The notes: generated from the letters alone by a model not told the origin. Shown: positions 27,416 through 36,119, numbered from the stretch's first letter. The stretch is DNA of 64,000 bases from an uncultured Paludibaculum sp. (GCF_963665245.1 NZ_OY762267.1:806001-870000), one strand, 5' to 3'. Numbers and translations: made by a program.

Positions 27416-29007
27416 CAGAAACCCCTGTCTTCTTTGTTGATCGCGTCCGCCACCGGGAAATCGTCATCACGCCGCGCGAATTCCGGCACGGACCACAGGT
27501 TGACCACCTTGGCACCAATGCGGCATTGCTCATGTGTGGCCCAGTCCTTCTTCGGGTCCTTCGGGTCCTTCCGCATCTTCAGTACCTTGGCAAGCTGCTG
27601 GACCTTGTAATCCTTGAACTGCTTCTGGCCCAGGTAACGCATCAGGTCAGCCGTCCTGAAGTACGTGCGGCCATTCTCAGTGAACGGCTTCCCTAGCAGC
27701 ACTTCATCCTTTGACTGGGCCTGCGTGCGGCCAGTGCAGAAGCCTTCCAGCAGTTCCCAGAACATGCCTTCCGTGCTGGCGTCTTCCGGTGGCGGGTCCA
27801 GCCGCAGCACAGCGGACAACAGTTGATTGATGGTTTGCTGCCACACCACCCGGCTGGGCATCTGCGGCATAAGGTCTAACCGGTCAATGCACTGCCGCTG
27901 GAACGCGTTCGGGTCCTGCAAGTCATCGGTGGACATTTCCAGCGCGATCACGTCACCGTCCCGCGTGGTTACATCCAGAAACCAGACAGGGGGTGTTGTC
28001 AGCAGCTTGCGCAGTTGGCCCAGAATCGGGAATCCGGAAGCCCCACCGCCTATACCGTACTTGCGGGACCGGCACACCACCGCGTTGCAATGTGGGGCCA
28101 GCGGCTGCTTGCTGCACATATACACGTAGTCCTTGCGCGCCAACGAACCCACGATGGGCTGAACTTCACCCGATGGCAGCGGCTCCGCAAAGTACTTCTG
28201 ATTGGCAGCTTCAATGTGTTCCTGCCAGTCACTGGGCCGGGCACGGCGAAAGTACACGCCAAGGGCAAACAGTCCCGTGTTCCGGGTCCCATTCGGGAAC
28301 CCCAGTTCCACCAGATGCTGCAAGCACGGGGGACCGTCAGGCAATGCAATCTGCCCCGCACTGGCTTCCTTCTTTTTGCGGCCCGTCTTTTCGCTGGCCG
28401 CATCGAAGAAGGCCATGTCCACCTTGGCCGCGTCCGCTGCGGTCAGGAAGCCTTCCATGGTGTACGGGTCACCGTTCGGCTGCACACCGTACCTGTTGGT
28501 TTCGTCCCCACCGAAGTAGGGCATATTGATCCAACTACCCAGGTCTTTTTCGGTGGTCTGCGTCTGCTTGGGAAATATCTCACTGTTGCCGTGGCCCAGC
28601 CGGGCCGCAACATCGCGCAGGCGTTCCTGAATCTTCTGCGCGGGCACCGGTTCCTTGCAGAACAGGTACACGTGAACACCACCCGACTTCGACCGGCATG
28701 GCATCAGCGGCAGCTTCAGCTTGGTCAGTTGTGCAGCGATTGCAGCCGGGTCCAGTCCGTCATAAACATCAATGTCCACGGCACCAAACAAGCACGTGCC
28801 ATCGTCCCGAATCGGAATGATACCGATACCGTTTTCGCCATCCAGATGAGCCTGCCATAGGGCATCTGTGACCGGTGCGCGTTTCGTCAGCGGGTCACCC
28901 GTGCGCTTACCGTCTGCGCGCTGCTGGCAGATGTTGTTATAAGTGCCGTGCCCCTTTTCCAGCCCTGCGAACAAGGCGTGGAAGCGCGCGGCCAGTCCTT
29001 CAGTCAT
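27415..29007 (-). CDS. AEP-superfamily primase-polymerase, TOTE-type
   Basis: A 530-residue protein. The archaeo-eukaryotic primase motifs are FGAVDIDVYDGLD (catalytic Asp pair near residue 75), the SKSGGVHVYLF motif II near 108, and NSEIFPKQTQTTEKDLGSWI for motif III. The C-terminal half has the helical FWELLEGFCTGRTQAQSKDE, resembling PriCT-type domains. It should prime phage DNA synthesis together with the family B polymerase and SSB-like protein of this block. Confidence 0.82.
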   Translation of the reverse strand: MTEGLAARFHALFAGLEKGHGTYNNICQQRADGKRTGDPLTKRAPVTDALWQAHLDGENGIGIIPIRDDGTCLFGAVDIDVYDGLDPAAIAAQLTKLKLPLMPCRSKSGGVHVYLFCKEPVPAQKIQERLRDVAARLGHGNSEIFPKQTQTTEKDLGSWINMPYFGGDETNRYGVQPNGDPYTMEGFLTAADAAKVDMAFFDAASEKTGRKKKEASAGQIALPDGPPCLQHLVELGFPNGTRNTGLFALGVYFRRARPSDWQEHIEAANQKYFAEPLPSGEVQPIVGSLARKDYVYMCSKQPLAPHCNAVVCRSRKYGIGGGASGFPILGQLRKLLTTPPVWFLDVTTRDGDVIALEMSTDDLQDPNAFQRQCIDRLDLMPQMPSRVVWQQTINQLLSAVLRLDPPPEDASTEGMFWELLEGFCTGRTQAQSKDEVLLGKPFTENGRTYFRTADLMRYLGQKQFKDYKVQQLAKVLKMRKDPKDPKKDWATHEQCRIGAKVVNLWSVPEFARRDDDFPVADAINKEDRGF

Positions 29008-29030
29008 TCAGTCACCTACCCACCTGGAAA

Positions 29031-29058
29031 TAGAAAAGGGGCCGCAGAACGCGGCCCC
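29031..29058 (-). terminator. Rho-independent terminator
   Basis: Stem GGGGCCGC with GCGGCCCC and a five-base loop, followed on the minus strand by TTTTCTATTT. It lies after the SSB-like gene and before the primase gene and separates two transcripts. Confidence 0.75.
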
Positions 29059-29081
29059 CGTGAATTACACACTATGCCCGG

Positions 29082-29987
29082 CTAGAACGGGACATCATCC
29101 CCGGTCCCGGTGTCCGCGCTGGCGTCCGGGGCCACGTCATTCACGGCTTCCTTCACCGTACCGGTAAGGACAGCCTGCCGGTATTCCTTCGCAGCCACGT
29201 ACATGGTGGGGTCCGTGATCTTGCCGAAGTCTTCGAACCGAAGCTGCTGGTACGTCTTGCCGGTGCGCTTGCTGGTTTCCAGGTAGCTGGCCACCTTGTA
29301 CATGAAGCTGAAGATGGGTGCCTGCTTGGTGGAGTTCGGCATCTTCTTCGAAGTCACCAGACTCATCCACTTCTTCGCCGCGCCCAACTTGCTGCCGGAA
29401 AGCGCCATGATACCCCAGTGAACGCCACCGTCCGCCGTCAGCAGCAGCACGTTGAACTTGGCCGTTTCCTCCAGGATATTGCCTTCTTCGTTCACCAAAA
29501 TGATGCCACCGTCCGGGGTGTCCTTGCGCGTGGCCGCGTCCAGGGTTGCCTGATTCATCGGCAGGTCACAGACCTTGCCGCCCTGATTGGGACGCCAGAC
29601 GCTGATGACCTTGATATAGGACACCGGGACCACCACGGCAAACTTCTGGGCCGTGGTGCGAATGTCCACCAGACCGTTGGTCACGTTGTTCAGCAACATG
29701 CCAGCCTTGGCCGCGTCCATGAAGGCTTGGTTACCTTCTTCGCACTGCGGGGAACCCTTCTGAAGCAGTTTCAGGTACGGGATGGCCACGTCCGCAGCCG
29801 TGACGTTCTCGAAGCCCACGCCCGCGTCATCGGCCATCATCTGGGCAATCATCGCGGCCTGCTGGTCCGCAGTCATCAGCCCGGTTTCGCCCTGTTCCAC
29901 CACGGCCACCGCCGTGGATGCTTCCACGGGCTGCGCGTCAATCACGGCAGCTTCCGCCACCGGCTTGTTCTTGTCTTTGTTCGCCAT
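29082..29987 (-). CDS. Probable phage ssDNA-binding protein with acidic SSB-like tip
   Basis: A 301-residue protein with a low-complexity N-terminus, a beta-rich core (FAVVVPVSYIKVISVWRPNQ, KFNVLLLTADGGVHWGIMAL, FSFMYKVASYLETSKRTGKT) and a C-terminus ending TGTGDDVPF. The acidic D-D-x-P-F end is the hallmark by which SSB proteins recruit replication partners. The core is not a recognisable OB fold by eye, so ssDNA binding is inferred from the tip and from its place beside primase and polymerase. Confidence 0.6.
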   Translation of the reverse strand: MANKDKNKPVAEAAVIDAQPVEASTAVAVVEQGETGLMTADQQAAMIAQMMADDAGVGFENVTAADVAIPYLKLLQKGSPQCEEGNQAFMDAAKAGMLLNNVTNGLVDIRTTAQKFAVVVPVSYIKVISVWRPNQGGKVCDLPMNQATLDAATRKDTPDGGIILVNEEGNILEETAKFNVLLLTADGGVHWGIMALSGSKLGAAKKWMSLVTSKKMPNSTKQAPIFSFMYKVASYLETSKRTGKTYQQLRFEDFGKITDPTMYVAAKEYRQAVLTGTVKEAVNDVAPDASADTGTGDDVPF

Positions 29988-29992
29988 TGTCC

Positions 29993-30631
29993 TTAGACCT
30001 TCCTTCTTTGACTTTTCTGCTTTGCCACGGGTGTGACCTTGGCAATGCGCTTTTTACAGACGCCGAATGTATCTGCTGGAAACCCTGTCCCGGCTTCCAT
30101 CTGTTCCCGAACGAACGCCTTCAACGTGCTGGCGTGAATGCCTTCCGCGTTCGTGTAGGGAATGCCCGCCTTGTCCAGCCCGTTCATCACACGCTTGGCC
30201 GCGTCATCTTCGCCACGACTGAACGTCAGCCGCAGTTGCTGCTTGATAAGGTCCGCGTGGTTGTTGTCACGCATCCAGGTGAAGCACTGCTGACGCCGCA
30301 CCAGCAGCTTGGCGTCTTCACTGTCCGCGCTGGGGATGTTGGCGTAATACTCATCCACCACCGTGACCCGGCTTCCGTCTTCCAGCCTGAATTCGGATAG
30401 CCCGGTGGCCGCAATAGCATCCGGCAATTCCCGTTCAGCCACGCGCGCCAGTTGCGCCTTCCGCAGTTCCAGCACGCCTTCCGTGCGCTTCACACGCCGT
30501 TCCAGCCGGGCTTGCTTCGCGGCCAGCGCGCCGATGTTGCGCAGCACGCCGTCTTCCGGGATGGCGCTGGCCATCTCTTCCGCGTCTTCGGCCATCATGG
30601 CCAGCAAGTCACGTTCTGCGTCTGTGCTCAT
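29993..30631 (-). CDS. Phage coiled-coil protein
   Basis: A 212-residue protein with an N-terminal coiled coil (KQARLERRVKRTEGVLELRK, then ERELPDAIAATGLSEFRLED) and a conserved-looking middle (VTVVDEYYANIP). The basic tail is VTPVAKQKSQRRKV. Proteins of this layout are widespread in siphophage replication regions without a known role. Its ATG overlaps the stop of the upstream gene. Confidence 0.65.
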   Translation of the reverse strand: MSTDAERDLLAMMAEDAEEMASAIPEDGVLRNIGALAAKQARLERRVKRTEGVLELRKAQLARVAERELPDAIAATGLSEFRLEDGSRVTVVDEYYANIPSADSEDAKLLVRRQQCFTWMRDNNHADLIKQQLRLTFSRGEDDAAKRVMNGLDKAGIPYTNAEGIHASTLKAFVREQMEAGTGFPADTFGVCKKRIAKVTPVAKQKSQRRKV

Positions 30632-30945
30632 GATGTGATGGCCTTCCTGTTGAGGTCCACAGCCACCGGATAGTAGACGTGGTTCTGACGGTCCCACTTC
30701 AGCACCTTGAACCGGCCCTGATTCGCTTCAGACGCCGCTGCGCACGCCATACCGATGGCCACCGGGTCACCCATCAGTAACAGATAGTCATCATCATTGA
30801 AGTGTCTCAGCACCGCTTGCAGCTTCCGCATCGTTGGGCCGGATGACAGTACAACGTCACCCGGTGGAAGCAGCACAGTCATTGACCCGTACTGCTGGCC
30901 AGCGATGATGTTTCTGCCCTGCACTTCCTGCACTACATAAACCAT
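30628..30945 (-). CDS. Small phage protein, unknown
   Basis: A 105-residue beta-rich protein (MVYVVQEVQGRNIIAGQQYG, then DVVLSSGPTMRKLQAVLRHF). It heads an operon: the ATG follows the AAGAGAGAAC box and an upstream hairpin. The stop overlaps the next start (ATGA). Confidence 0.6.
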   Translation of the reverse strand: MVYVVQEVQGRNIIAGQQYGSMTVLLPPGDVVLSSGPTMRKLQAVLRHFNDDDYLLLMGDPVAIGMACAAASEANQGRFKVLKWDRQNHVYYPVAVDLNRKAITS

Positions 30946-30950
30946 GCTTT

Positions 30951-30985
30951 GTTCTCTCTTCCGCAGCGCCACAGTAGCATGTGGC
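30951..30985 (-). promoter_or_regulatory. Hairpin plus AAGAGAGAAC leader box, copy 2
   Basis: A 7-pair hairpin GCGCCAC...GTGGCGC (about 30964-30985) is followed by AAGAGAGAAC (30960-30951 on the minus strand) and the ATG at 30945. It has the same order as the leaders at 21300, 36009 and 46516. Confidence 0.5.
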
Positions 30986-31033
30986 GCAAGCGGTTCACTG
31001 TCGTGATGGGGCCGCAACCCCTGTGGTTATTGG

Positions 31034-31465
31034 TTAAGACGATTTGAAGGGCCGTGTGAACAGCACTTCCATTAACAGCTTCCAGTCATAGGGCCGGTCA
31101 ATCACCAGCACCGGCCCCGCGTCCCTGTAGTCCACTGACGTGCCACCGTCAGACAGGGGTTTGGCCGTGCGCGTCCACGCGGACGGCCACCCAGCCCACA
31201 ACAGGAACGTGTCCTGATGCCGGGCGAAGACGAACACCCGGCCACCGTGCCGCACGCGCTTCATTATCCAAGCGGGCTGTGTGGGTTCGAACCGCAAGCG
31301 GTTGCCCTTCACCAGCTTGGTTTCCACCCATGTTTCAACGCCGTTTAAACAGCCGTTTATGTCAGGCATGCCGGTACCCACCAAGTTTTCCAGCCGCATC
31401 CAGTCCACACCTGGACTGTGTGCGGGGTCCCGCAGCGGCGCGCTGACGTTCTTGGCTTCAGTCAC
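31034..31465 (-). CDS. VRR-NUC/PD-(D/E)XK-like nuclease
   Basis: A 143-residue protein with NLVGTGMPDINGCLNGVETW, then VETKLVKG: the Asp and the ExK pair of a PD-(D/E)XK nuclease, with the G-x-PD context typical of VRR-NUC enzymes. These act as Holliday-junction resolvases or structure-specific nucleases in phages. GTG at 31465 gives the usual N-terminal length; a TTG at 31483 is possible. Confidence 0.75.
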   Translation of the reverse strand: MTEAKNVSAPLRDPAHSPGVDWMRLENLVGTGMPDINGCLNGVETWVETKLVKGNRLRFEPTQPAWIMKRVRHGGRVFVFARHQDTFLLWAGWPSAWTRTAKPLSDGGTSVDYRDAGPVLVIDRPYDWKLLMEVLFTRPFKSS

Positions 31466-32021
31466 CGCGCAGTGCCTTATCAATGATCTGGTCCGCCCAC
31501 TTCGTGGAAGGCACCGTCAGGCTATCGGTGGCTTCGTTGAAGGCCACGTCTACCAAGTGGCGCAGGAAGACGCGCTGGGGGTTAGCCGGACGCTGGGAAA
31601 CGCCAGCCCAGTCACGGGGGTCACGTTCATAGATGTCTTCCACGTCCATAAGGATTGGAAGCCAGCCATCAACTTCACAGGCCCAGCACTGTTTCTTCCC
31701 GGCCCACAGCACCCGCAAGTTATACGGCCCGAAGTCGGTCATGAACACCTTCACCGGCTTGGCCAGCATGAAGTACCGGATGCGCAGGAACAACCACACC
31801 ACGTTCAGCCCGCAGATGACTGCACCACCGGCAAAGCTGGCCCACTGGCCCAGGTGTGGGTAGTACCACAGGTTCCACACGCCCCAACTGGTGAAGAAGA
31901 GACTACTTCCCCAGTGGATGCCTTTGACCTGCTTGTCCCGCAGCAATTGCAGGATGTTCAGGAAGATGAACACCCCACCCCACAACTCAAAGGCCCCATT
32001 GATGAGGTCCGGGCCGGTCAC
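31458..32021 (-). CDS. Membrane protein, PQ-loop-like, with soluble C-terminal domain
   Basis: A 187-residue protein. Residues 1-85 hold three hydrophobic helices (GAFELWGGVFIFLNILQLLR, SSLFFTSWGVWNLWYYPHLG and WASFAGGAVICGLNVVWLFL), as in small conserved phage membrane proteins and SemiSWEET-like folds. Residues 90-187 form a separate soluble part (VFMTDFGPYNLRVLWAGKKQ) containing CWAC. It looks like a fusion of two phage genes. GTG overlaps the previous stop. Confidence 0.6.
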   Translation of the reverse strand: MTGPDLINGAFELWGGVFIFLNILQLLRDKQVKGIHWGSSLFFTSWGVWNLWYYPHLGQWASFAGGAVICGLNVVWLFLRIRYFMLAKPVKVFMTDFGPYNLRVLWAGKKQCWACEVDGWLPILMDVEDIYERDPRDWAGVSQRPANPQRVFLRHLVDVAFNEATDSLTVPSTKWADQIIDKALRGD

Positions 32022-32872
32022 GCGGCACCGTCCAGGTCATAGGGTTGCGCGTCCGTGGCCACGTCTTGGGACCGGGCCGGGCTGGCCGGTTCGCAGCTCG
32101 GGCAAGTCCCAATCGCGCGCCCGTGTTCGCACCACGGCAGGCCGTCGGTGGGTTCCGGGATACTGTCCACGTGGCCGATTGCGTCCGGGTCCACCTGCGG
32201 GTCCACCTCACGCAGCAGGCCGGTTAGAATCTTCGCCAGCCCGGCTTCCCCGTCCTTGTACCTGGACCGTTCCAGCCGCGCCCACTCCACACCCTGACAC
32301 AGCCGGGCAATCACCGCGCCCATGCTGTCCAGGGGGATTCTGTAACCCCGCTGGTAGAACTTCAGCACACGCAGCAGGGACCCGCCCGCGTCTTCGTTGC
32401 GGATAGGGCTGGTATACACCAGCCTGCGCGCGGCCAAGTCCGCGTAGAACGATTCCGCGCAAGCACTGCGCCAGCCGGGCATGCACAATGGGTCTGACCC
32501 GCCGCTGCCGTTGGACCACCACAGCGCAGCCTTGGCAATGGTGAAATCGAAGGATTCCATCGCGTCTTCCGGATGCTCAAACGTCCAGCGGTGGATGAAC
32601 TGGCACGTCACGCGCCGCGTGAACACCGTATAGGCGTTGCCGGTGCCATACGGCTTGTGCTCTGGCCCGGCCAGTTCCTTGGCCAGCCGTTCCGCGTCAT
32701 CACGGTTCGGCGTGAACAGGTCCACATCATTGATGGTTTCATTGGCGACGACGCTGCGAACGAAGCCCCCGGCCACGAACAGCCGGGGACCTTCGCGCTT
32801 CATCATTTCGCGCACGTCGCGGGGAAGACGCCGCACGCAAAACGCCAAGTCATACTTGGTCAGTTCCGTCAT
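32018..32872 (-). CDS. Nucleotidyltransferase of the polyA/CCA-type fold
   Basis: A 284-residue protein: RLFVAGGFVRSVVANETIND, then VDLFTPNRDDAERLAKEL, i.e. the GG...DxD signature of the pol-beta superfamily. A helical middle and a C-terminal Cys/His cluster (WCEHGRAIGTCPSC) follow. It could modify tRNA 3' ends, as CCA-type enzymes do, or another nucleotide substrate. It sits between the polymerase and nuclease genes. Confidence 0.65.
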   Translation of the reverse strand: MTELTKYDLAFCVRRLPRDVREMMKREGPRLFVAGGFVRSVVANETINDVDLFTPNRDDAERLAKELAGPEHKPYGTGNAYTVFTRRVTCQFIHRWTFEHPEDAMESFDFTIAKAALWWSNGSGGSDPLCMPGWRSACAESFYADLAARRLVYTSPIRNEDAGGSLLRVLKFYQRGYRIPLDSMGAVIARLCQGVEWARLERSRYKDGEAGLAKILTGLLREVDPQVDPDAIGHVDSIPEPTDGLPWCEHGRAIGTCPSCEPASPARSQDVATDAQPYDLDGAA

Positions 32873-32878
32873 GGCGTG

Positions 32879-33112
32879 CTAGACCTTGCCGGTAACCAGC
32901 AGCCGCATGGACATCAGCACGCGCTTGCCGAAGGTCACGCTGACAGCTTCGTTCACGATGGCCGGTACGGGCAGCATCCAGATGGTGTTGCCCTTGATGC
33001 GGGTGACCACGCTGCGCGGGTGGCCGTCGACTTCCACAGTCTGGCCCTTGCGGTACCCGTGCGGGGCATCGAAGTCCACTTTGATTGTCTTGACTCTGAT
33101 TGTCGCTTGCAT
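32879..33112 (-). CDS. Small basic beta-rich phage protein
   Basis: A 77-residue protein (MQATIRVKTIKVDFDAPHGY, then RSVVTRIKGNTIWMLPVPAI), likely an OB- or SH3-like barrel by its strand pattern. ATG at 33112 lies 17 bases after the polymerase stop. Function unknown; association with the polymerase is a guess from position. Confidence 0.5.
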   Translation of the reverse strand: MQATIRVKTIKVDFDAPHGYRKGQTVEVDGHPRSVVTRIKGNTIWMLPVPAIVNEAVSVTFGKRVLMSMRLLVTGKV

Positions 33113-33128
33113 TTTCTTGTCCTTCTTC

Positions 33129-34961
33129 TTACGGTTCAAATAGGGTCCGCTGTGCGTACCCCAAACTGTTCAGCACAGACTGTGCTTCCTGGACGTACCA
33201 GCCGAAGTTAACGTCTGTTGGGAATTCGTCAGGGAGTTCCATCAACGGCTTGCTGTTATCCGACTTTGGAACCTTGTACCCGGACTTACGGTAGTTGATG
33301 ACGTTATGGCCGTCAGTGGCGTAATACCACCGGACCACCTTGCCTAAGTACGTGCCGTTCTGATTCGCGCCCCCGGCTACCGTCCGCACGGCTGTGAACT
33401 TCCGGATATCCCTGGACGCGCGGATGGTGTCTTCCAGCGGGGTCCCATCCTTCAGCAGCGCCATGACGGCTTCCGGCACAATCGTGGTACAGGGGTTCTT
33501 GTGAAGTTTGAAGATAGCCGGGCCTTCCGTCACCGCGTCCCACGGCACCGAATACAGCCCTTTGCCCTTCACCTTGCCACTGTCTTTGATCGCAATGTAG
33601 TTGTTGACATCCTTGGAATAGACGGCCTTGTACCGAGTCTCTTCCGTTTCCAGCCCAGTGGCTGCTTCCCACTTCGCCACGATGGTGTTGAGTAATTCGT
33701 ACCGGGCCTTGGGGCACCGAATCACGATACCGTCAGTGTTGGCTGACACCACGCGGATGCCGTACTCTTCTACCATTTCAATCAGCATCAGCAAACAAAG
33801 CTGACCGCTGATGGTAACTTGGATTAGCAGGTCAGGCGAGTACAGACAGGACCACTTATTCCCCAGCTTGCCGAAGGACCCATTAACGGCAATCTTGAGT
33901 GATTCAGCGGTCACCTTGTCCTTGGCCTTCTTCGCGGCCAAGCGACGTTCAACCAGACTGCGGTAGACCGTCAGGAAGGCTTCCCCTAGGTGCTGCGGGT
34001 ACAGCCCCTGATTCAGAATCAGGTTCGGGTAATAGCTGGCCACGTCCCGGTCAATCAGCAGCAGGTCATCCGTTGCCACGTGGTGAACCTTCGTTTCACT
34101 GCTGTGCAGTCCACCAATACCAATGCGGTACTTCCCGCCATTGATACGGATGTCCAGCCCGGCCAGCGCCTTGGGCAATTCCACGGACCCGCTGGCACCC
34201 ACCGTGAAGTCAGCGGCCCGGATGGTTTCCAGCAGCGCCCGCAGGTGCGGCAGCTTGTACTGGATGTAGTCCGGAATCCGGTACTTGTATGACCGGCCTT
34301 CTAAGCCTTGGGGCCGTTGTGGCCGTACTCCATTGATCTTTTCCACTTCGGCGCTGATGATGTGTTCAGCAATCTGCGCATCGGACCGGCTGCGCAGGTC
34401 CTGCTTGTACAGCGTCGATAGCTGCGTGCGCAGGTCTAGCTGGGGTTTTAGTTCTTCGTACAGCGTGGCCGTGTTGGCCAGATCATTGCCGCAGTACTCC
34501 ACCACCACTGCGGCCTGTTCAGCCGTCAGCGCAGTGTCCGGGTCATAGGGCAGGTCCTGCAATTTCTTGCAGTGCAGGCGTCCCGCGTACAGCTTCAGCC
34601 CGGCCTTCAGCGGGGCCACCTGGATTAAATCAATGTGGTCCCACGGGGGCCGGGATAGCCCGTACTGTTCCGCAACATCCCGCGCCCGCATTCCGCGCTG
34701 GATGATGTCATCACACACTTCCTTCAGTTCGTCCGTGCCGAAGCCTTTCAGGGCCAGTTGAATCATCGGCAAGTCAAACTCAGTGCTGTTGAAGCCTACC
34801 AGCGTGGAAGTCTGAAGGGTCCGCAGCAATAGCGCCCGGTTCAGCGTCCGGTTCGGGGACTGCTGGCACCGGATGATTTCCCCGGTGTCCAGGTCCTTGA
34901 ATAACACAAGGAAGAAGTTCGGGTAACACTCGACATCGAAGACGCGTACAGGTAGTGCCAT
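33129..34961 (-). CDS. Family B DNA polymerase with 3'-5' exonuclease
   Basis: A 610-residue replicative polymerase. The exonuclease has ExoI VFDVECYPNFF (DxE near 9-11), ExoII GFNSTEFDLPMIQ and ExoIII VEYCGNDLANTATLY. The polymerase has motif A LIDRDVASYYPNLIL, motif B SLKIAVNGSFGKLGNKW and motif C SANTDGIVI, where the usual DTDS is NTDG, keeping the second Asp only. It is short for family B but typical of small phage enzymes. Asn in place of the first motif C Asp is notable, although that position is the more tolerant one. Confidence 0.88.
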   Translation of the reverse strand: MALPVRVFDVECYPNFFLVLFKDLDTGEIIRCQQSPNRTLNRALLLRTLQTSTLVGFNSTEFDLPMIQLALKGFGTDELKEVCDDIIQRGMRARDVAEQYGLSRPPWDHIDLIQVAPLKAGLKLYAGRLHCKKLQDLPYDPDTALTAEQAAVVVEYCGNDLANTATLYEELKPQLDLRTQLSTLYKQDLRSRSDAQIAEHIISAEVEKINGVRPQRPQGLEGRSYKYRIPDYIQYKLPHLRALLETIRAADFTVGASGSVELPKALAGLDIRINGGKYRIGIGGLHSSETKVHHVATDDLLLIDRDVASYYPNLILNQGLYPQHLGEAFLTVYRSLVERRLAAKKAKDKVTAESLKIAVNGSFGKLGNKWSCLYSPDLLIQVTISGQLCLLMLIEMVEEYGIRVVSANTDGIVIRCPKARYELLNTIVAKWEAATGLETEETRYKAVYSKDVNNYIAIKDSGKVKGKGLYSVPWDAVTEGPAIFKLHKNPCTTIVPEAVMALLKDGTPLEDTIRASRDIRKFTAVRTVAGGANQNGTYLGKVVRWYYATDGHNVINYRKSGYKVPKSDNSKPLMELPDEFPTDVNFGWYVQEAQSVLNSLGYAQRTLFEP

Positions 34962-35431
34962 TATTGTCGGTAGTCCTTCTCAGTACGTCTACGCTGGTGC
35001 GCATCGCGCAGTGCTTGCTTGTGCGCTTCTGTAAGGGTCTTGCCTTTCTGCCACGCAGACATGCGGGCGCGTTGTTCTTCTGTTCTCTTCTGACCAGTAT
35101 TGGACGCGGCACGCTTATGGTGGCTGTCTTCCGTAACGTATTCCCACGGTTTCACGCGATACGCAGATTCGCGGTCATTCTCTGACAGTTCCTGCCACTC
35201 GAAATTACCCGCGATGTAGCCCAGCGCATGGTCCTTCCGGCCCACAGATGGCTTAACGATGCCATCTGGAACAAGACCGATATCGGCAACAAACCGCCAA
35301 AAGCCCAACGGTGTATCCGTGTAGTCAATAGCTAGCTGCCACTTTCTGGCGCGCTGTAACATGTGAATGAACGCTTTCCGATGAACTGGGAATGGCCGCG
35401 TGTCTTCCCCGTACTTGCATGGGCCGGGCAT
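34961..35431 (-). CDS. HNH/NUMOD-type homing-endonuclease-like protein
   Basis: A 156-residue protein. KDHALGYIAGNFEWQELSEN matches the GY..GN..W...N pattern of HNH homing enzymes. KRTEEQRARMSAWQKGKTLT, then EAHKQALRDA, resembles the NUMOD3 DNA-binding helices. The catalytic His pair is not obvious, so activity is uncertain. It is inserted directly beside the DNA polymerase gene, a classic homing site, and overlaps both neighbours. Confidence 0.65.
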   Translation of the reverse strand: MPGPCKYGEDTRPFPVHRKAFIHMLQRARKWQLAIDYTDTPLGFWRFVADIGLVPDGIVKPSVGRKDHALGYIAGNFEWQELSENDRESAYRVKPWEYVTEDSHHKRAASNTGQKRTEEQRARMSAWQKGKTLTEAHKQALRDAHQRRRTEKDYRQ

Positions 35432-36009
35432 CAGTAGTGTGTCCTACATTCCCAGATCAAAGTATTCGTCTGAAGCACGCCCACAGGCTTTTCGTAACAG
35501 CAAAATTCGACCATGGCATCAGGCCACCGGTCCCACAGGGATTGCAGAGTGTCCCAGCTTGCCGCGTCCATCCACCGCTTCAGCAGCAGCACCGCTTCAA
35601 GCCCACCCGCGTGCCGGGCAATGGCTTGGTCTGTCAGCGTGTAGCGCATGCGCTTATGACCGTGCAGACAGTAGTGGAGCGCCAGATAGTTGCTGTCGCG
35701 CATCACTTCCCCCTGCAAGGTGTTGGTATGGTCCGGGGCGCACTCCGCAAACTGAAACGCGGACAGCGGCACACCGTGGTCCTTGGACAGCTTGCGCACC
35801 CAATCCAGCGCGTCAGCGGGCCGCAGGTCATAGTTGACAGGAACCCCTGTACGCTGTGTGCAGCGGGCAGCGATCACGTCAACGGGATAGTGCCCCTGCT
35901 TCCGGAACCCGGCCCACTCCGCAACCGTCCAGTTGCGCAGCATGTTACCAATCGCGCCACGGTTGTACAGCCGGTAAAATTCGTCCTTGGTTCTGATTTC
36001 TTCAGCCAT
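35431..36009 (-). CDS. Phage protein of a duplicated family, copy B
   Basis: A 192-residue relative of the protein at 20329 (FYRLYNRGAIGNMLRNWTVA at the start; WDRWPDAMVEFCCYEKPVGV, then LQTNTLIWECRTHY at the end). It heads the polymerase operon: the ATG follows an AAGAGAGAAC box and a terminator hairpin. Function unknown. Confidence 0.7.
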   Translation of the reverse strand: MAEEIRTKDEFYRLYNRGAIGNMLRNWTVAEWAGFRKQGHYPVDVIAARCTQRTGVPVNYDLRPADALDWVRKLSKDHGVPLSAFQFAECAPDHTNTLQGEVMRDSNYLALHYCLHGHKRMRYTLTDQAIARHAGGLEAVLLLKRWMDAASWDTLQSLWDRWPDAMVEFCCYEKPVGVLQTNTLIWECRTHY

Positions 36010-36017
36010 CCGGCTGT

Positions 36018-36027
36018 GTTCTCTCTT
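36018..36027 (-). promoter_or_regulatory. AAGAGAGAAC leader box, copy 3
   Basis: Minus-strand AAGAGAGAAC lies eight bases before the ATG at 36009, downstream of the hairpin at 36052-36087. It matches the leader boxes at 21307, 30951 and 46525. Confidence 0.5.
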
Positions 36028-36040
36028 AGGAACTGCACGT

Positions 36041-36087
36041 GAAAAAGGAAAGGCCGCTGATGGAACGTACTGCTGTCCCCAGCGGCC
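36041..36087 (-). terminator. Rho-independent terminator
   Basis: Stem CAGCGGCC/GGCCGCTG (36080-36087 with 36052-36059), followed on the minus strand by TTTCCTTTTTC. It should end transcription coming from the 36527-37587 genes, just before the polymerase operon. Confidence 0.65.
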
Positions 36088-36119
36088 ACATGCACTGTAC
36101 ACTGTGCCTTGAGACACAG

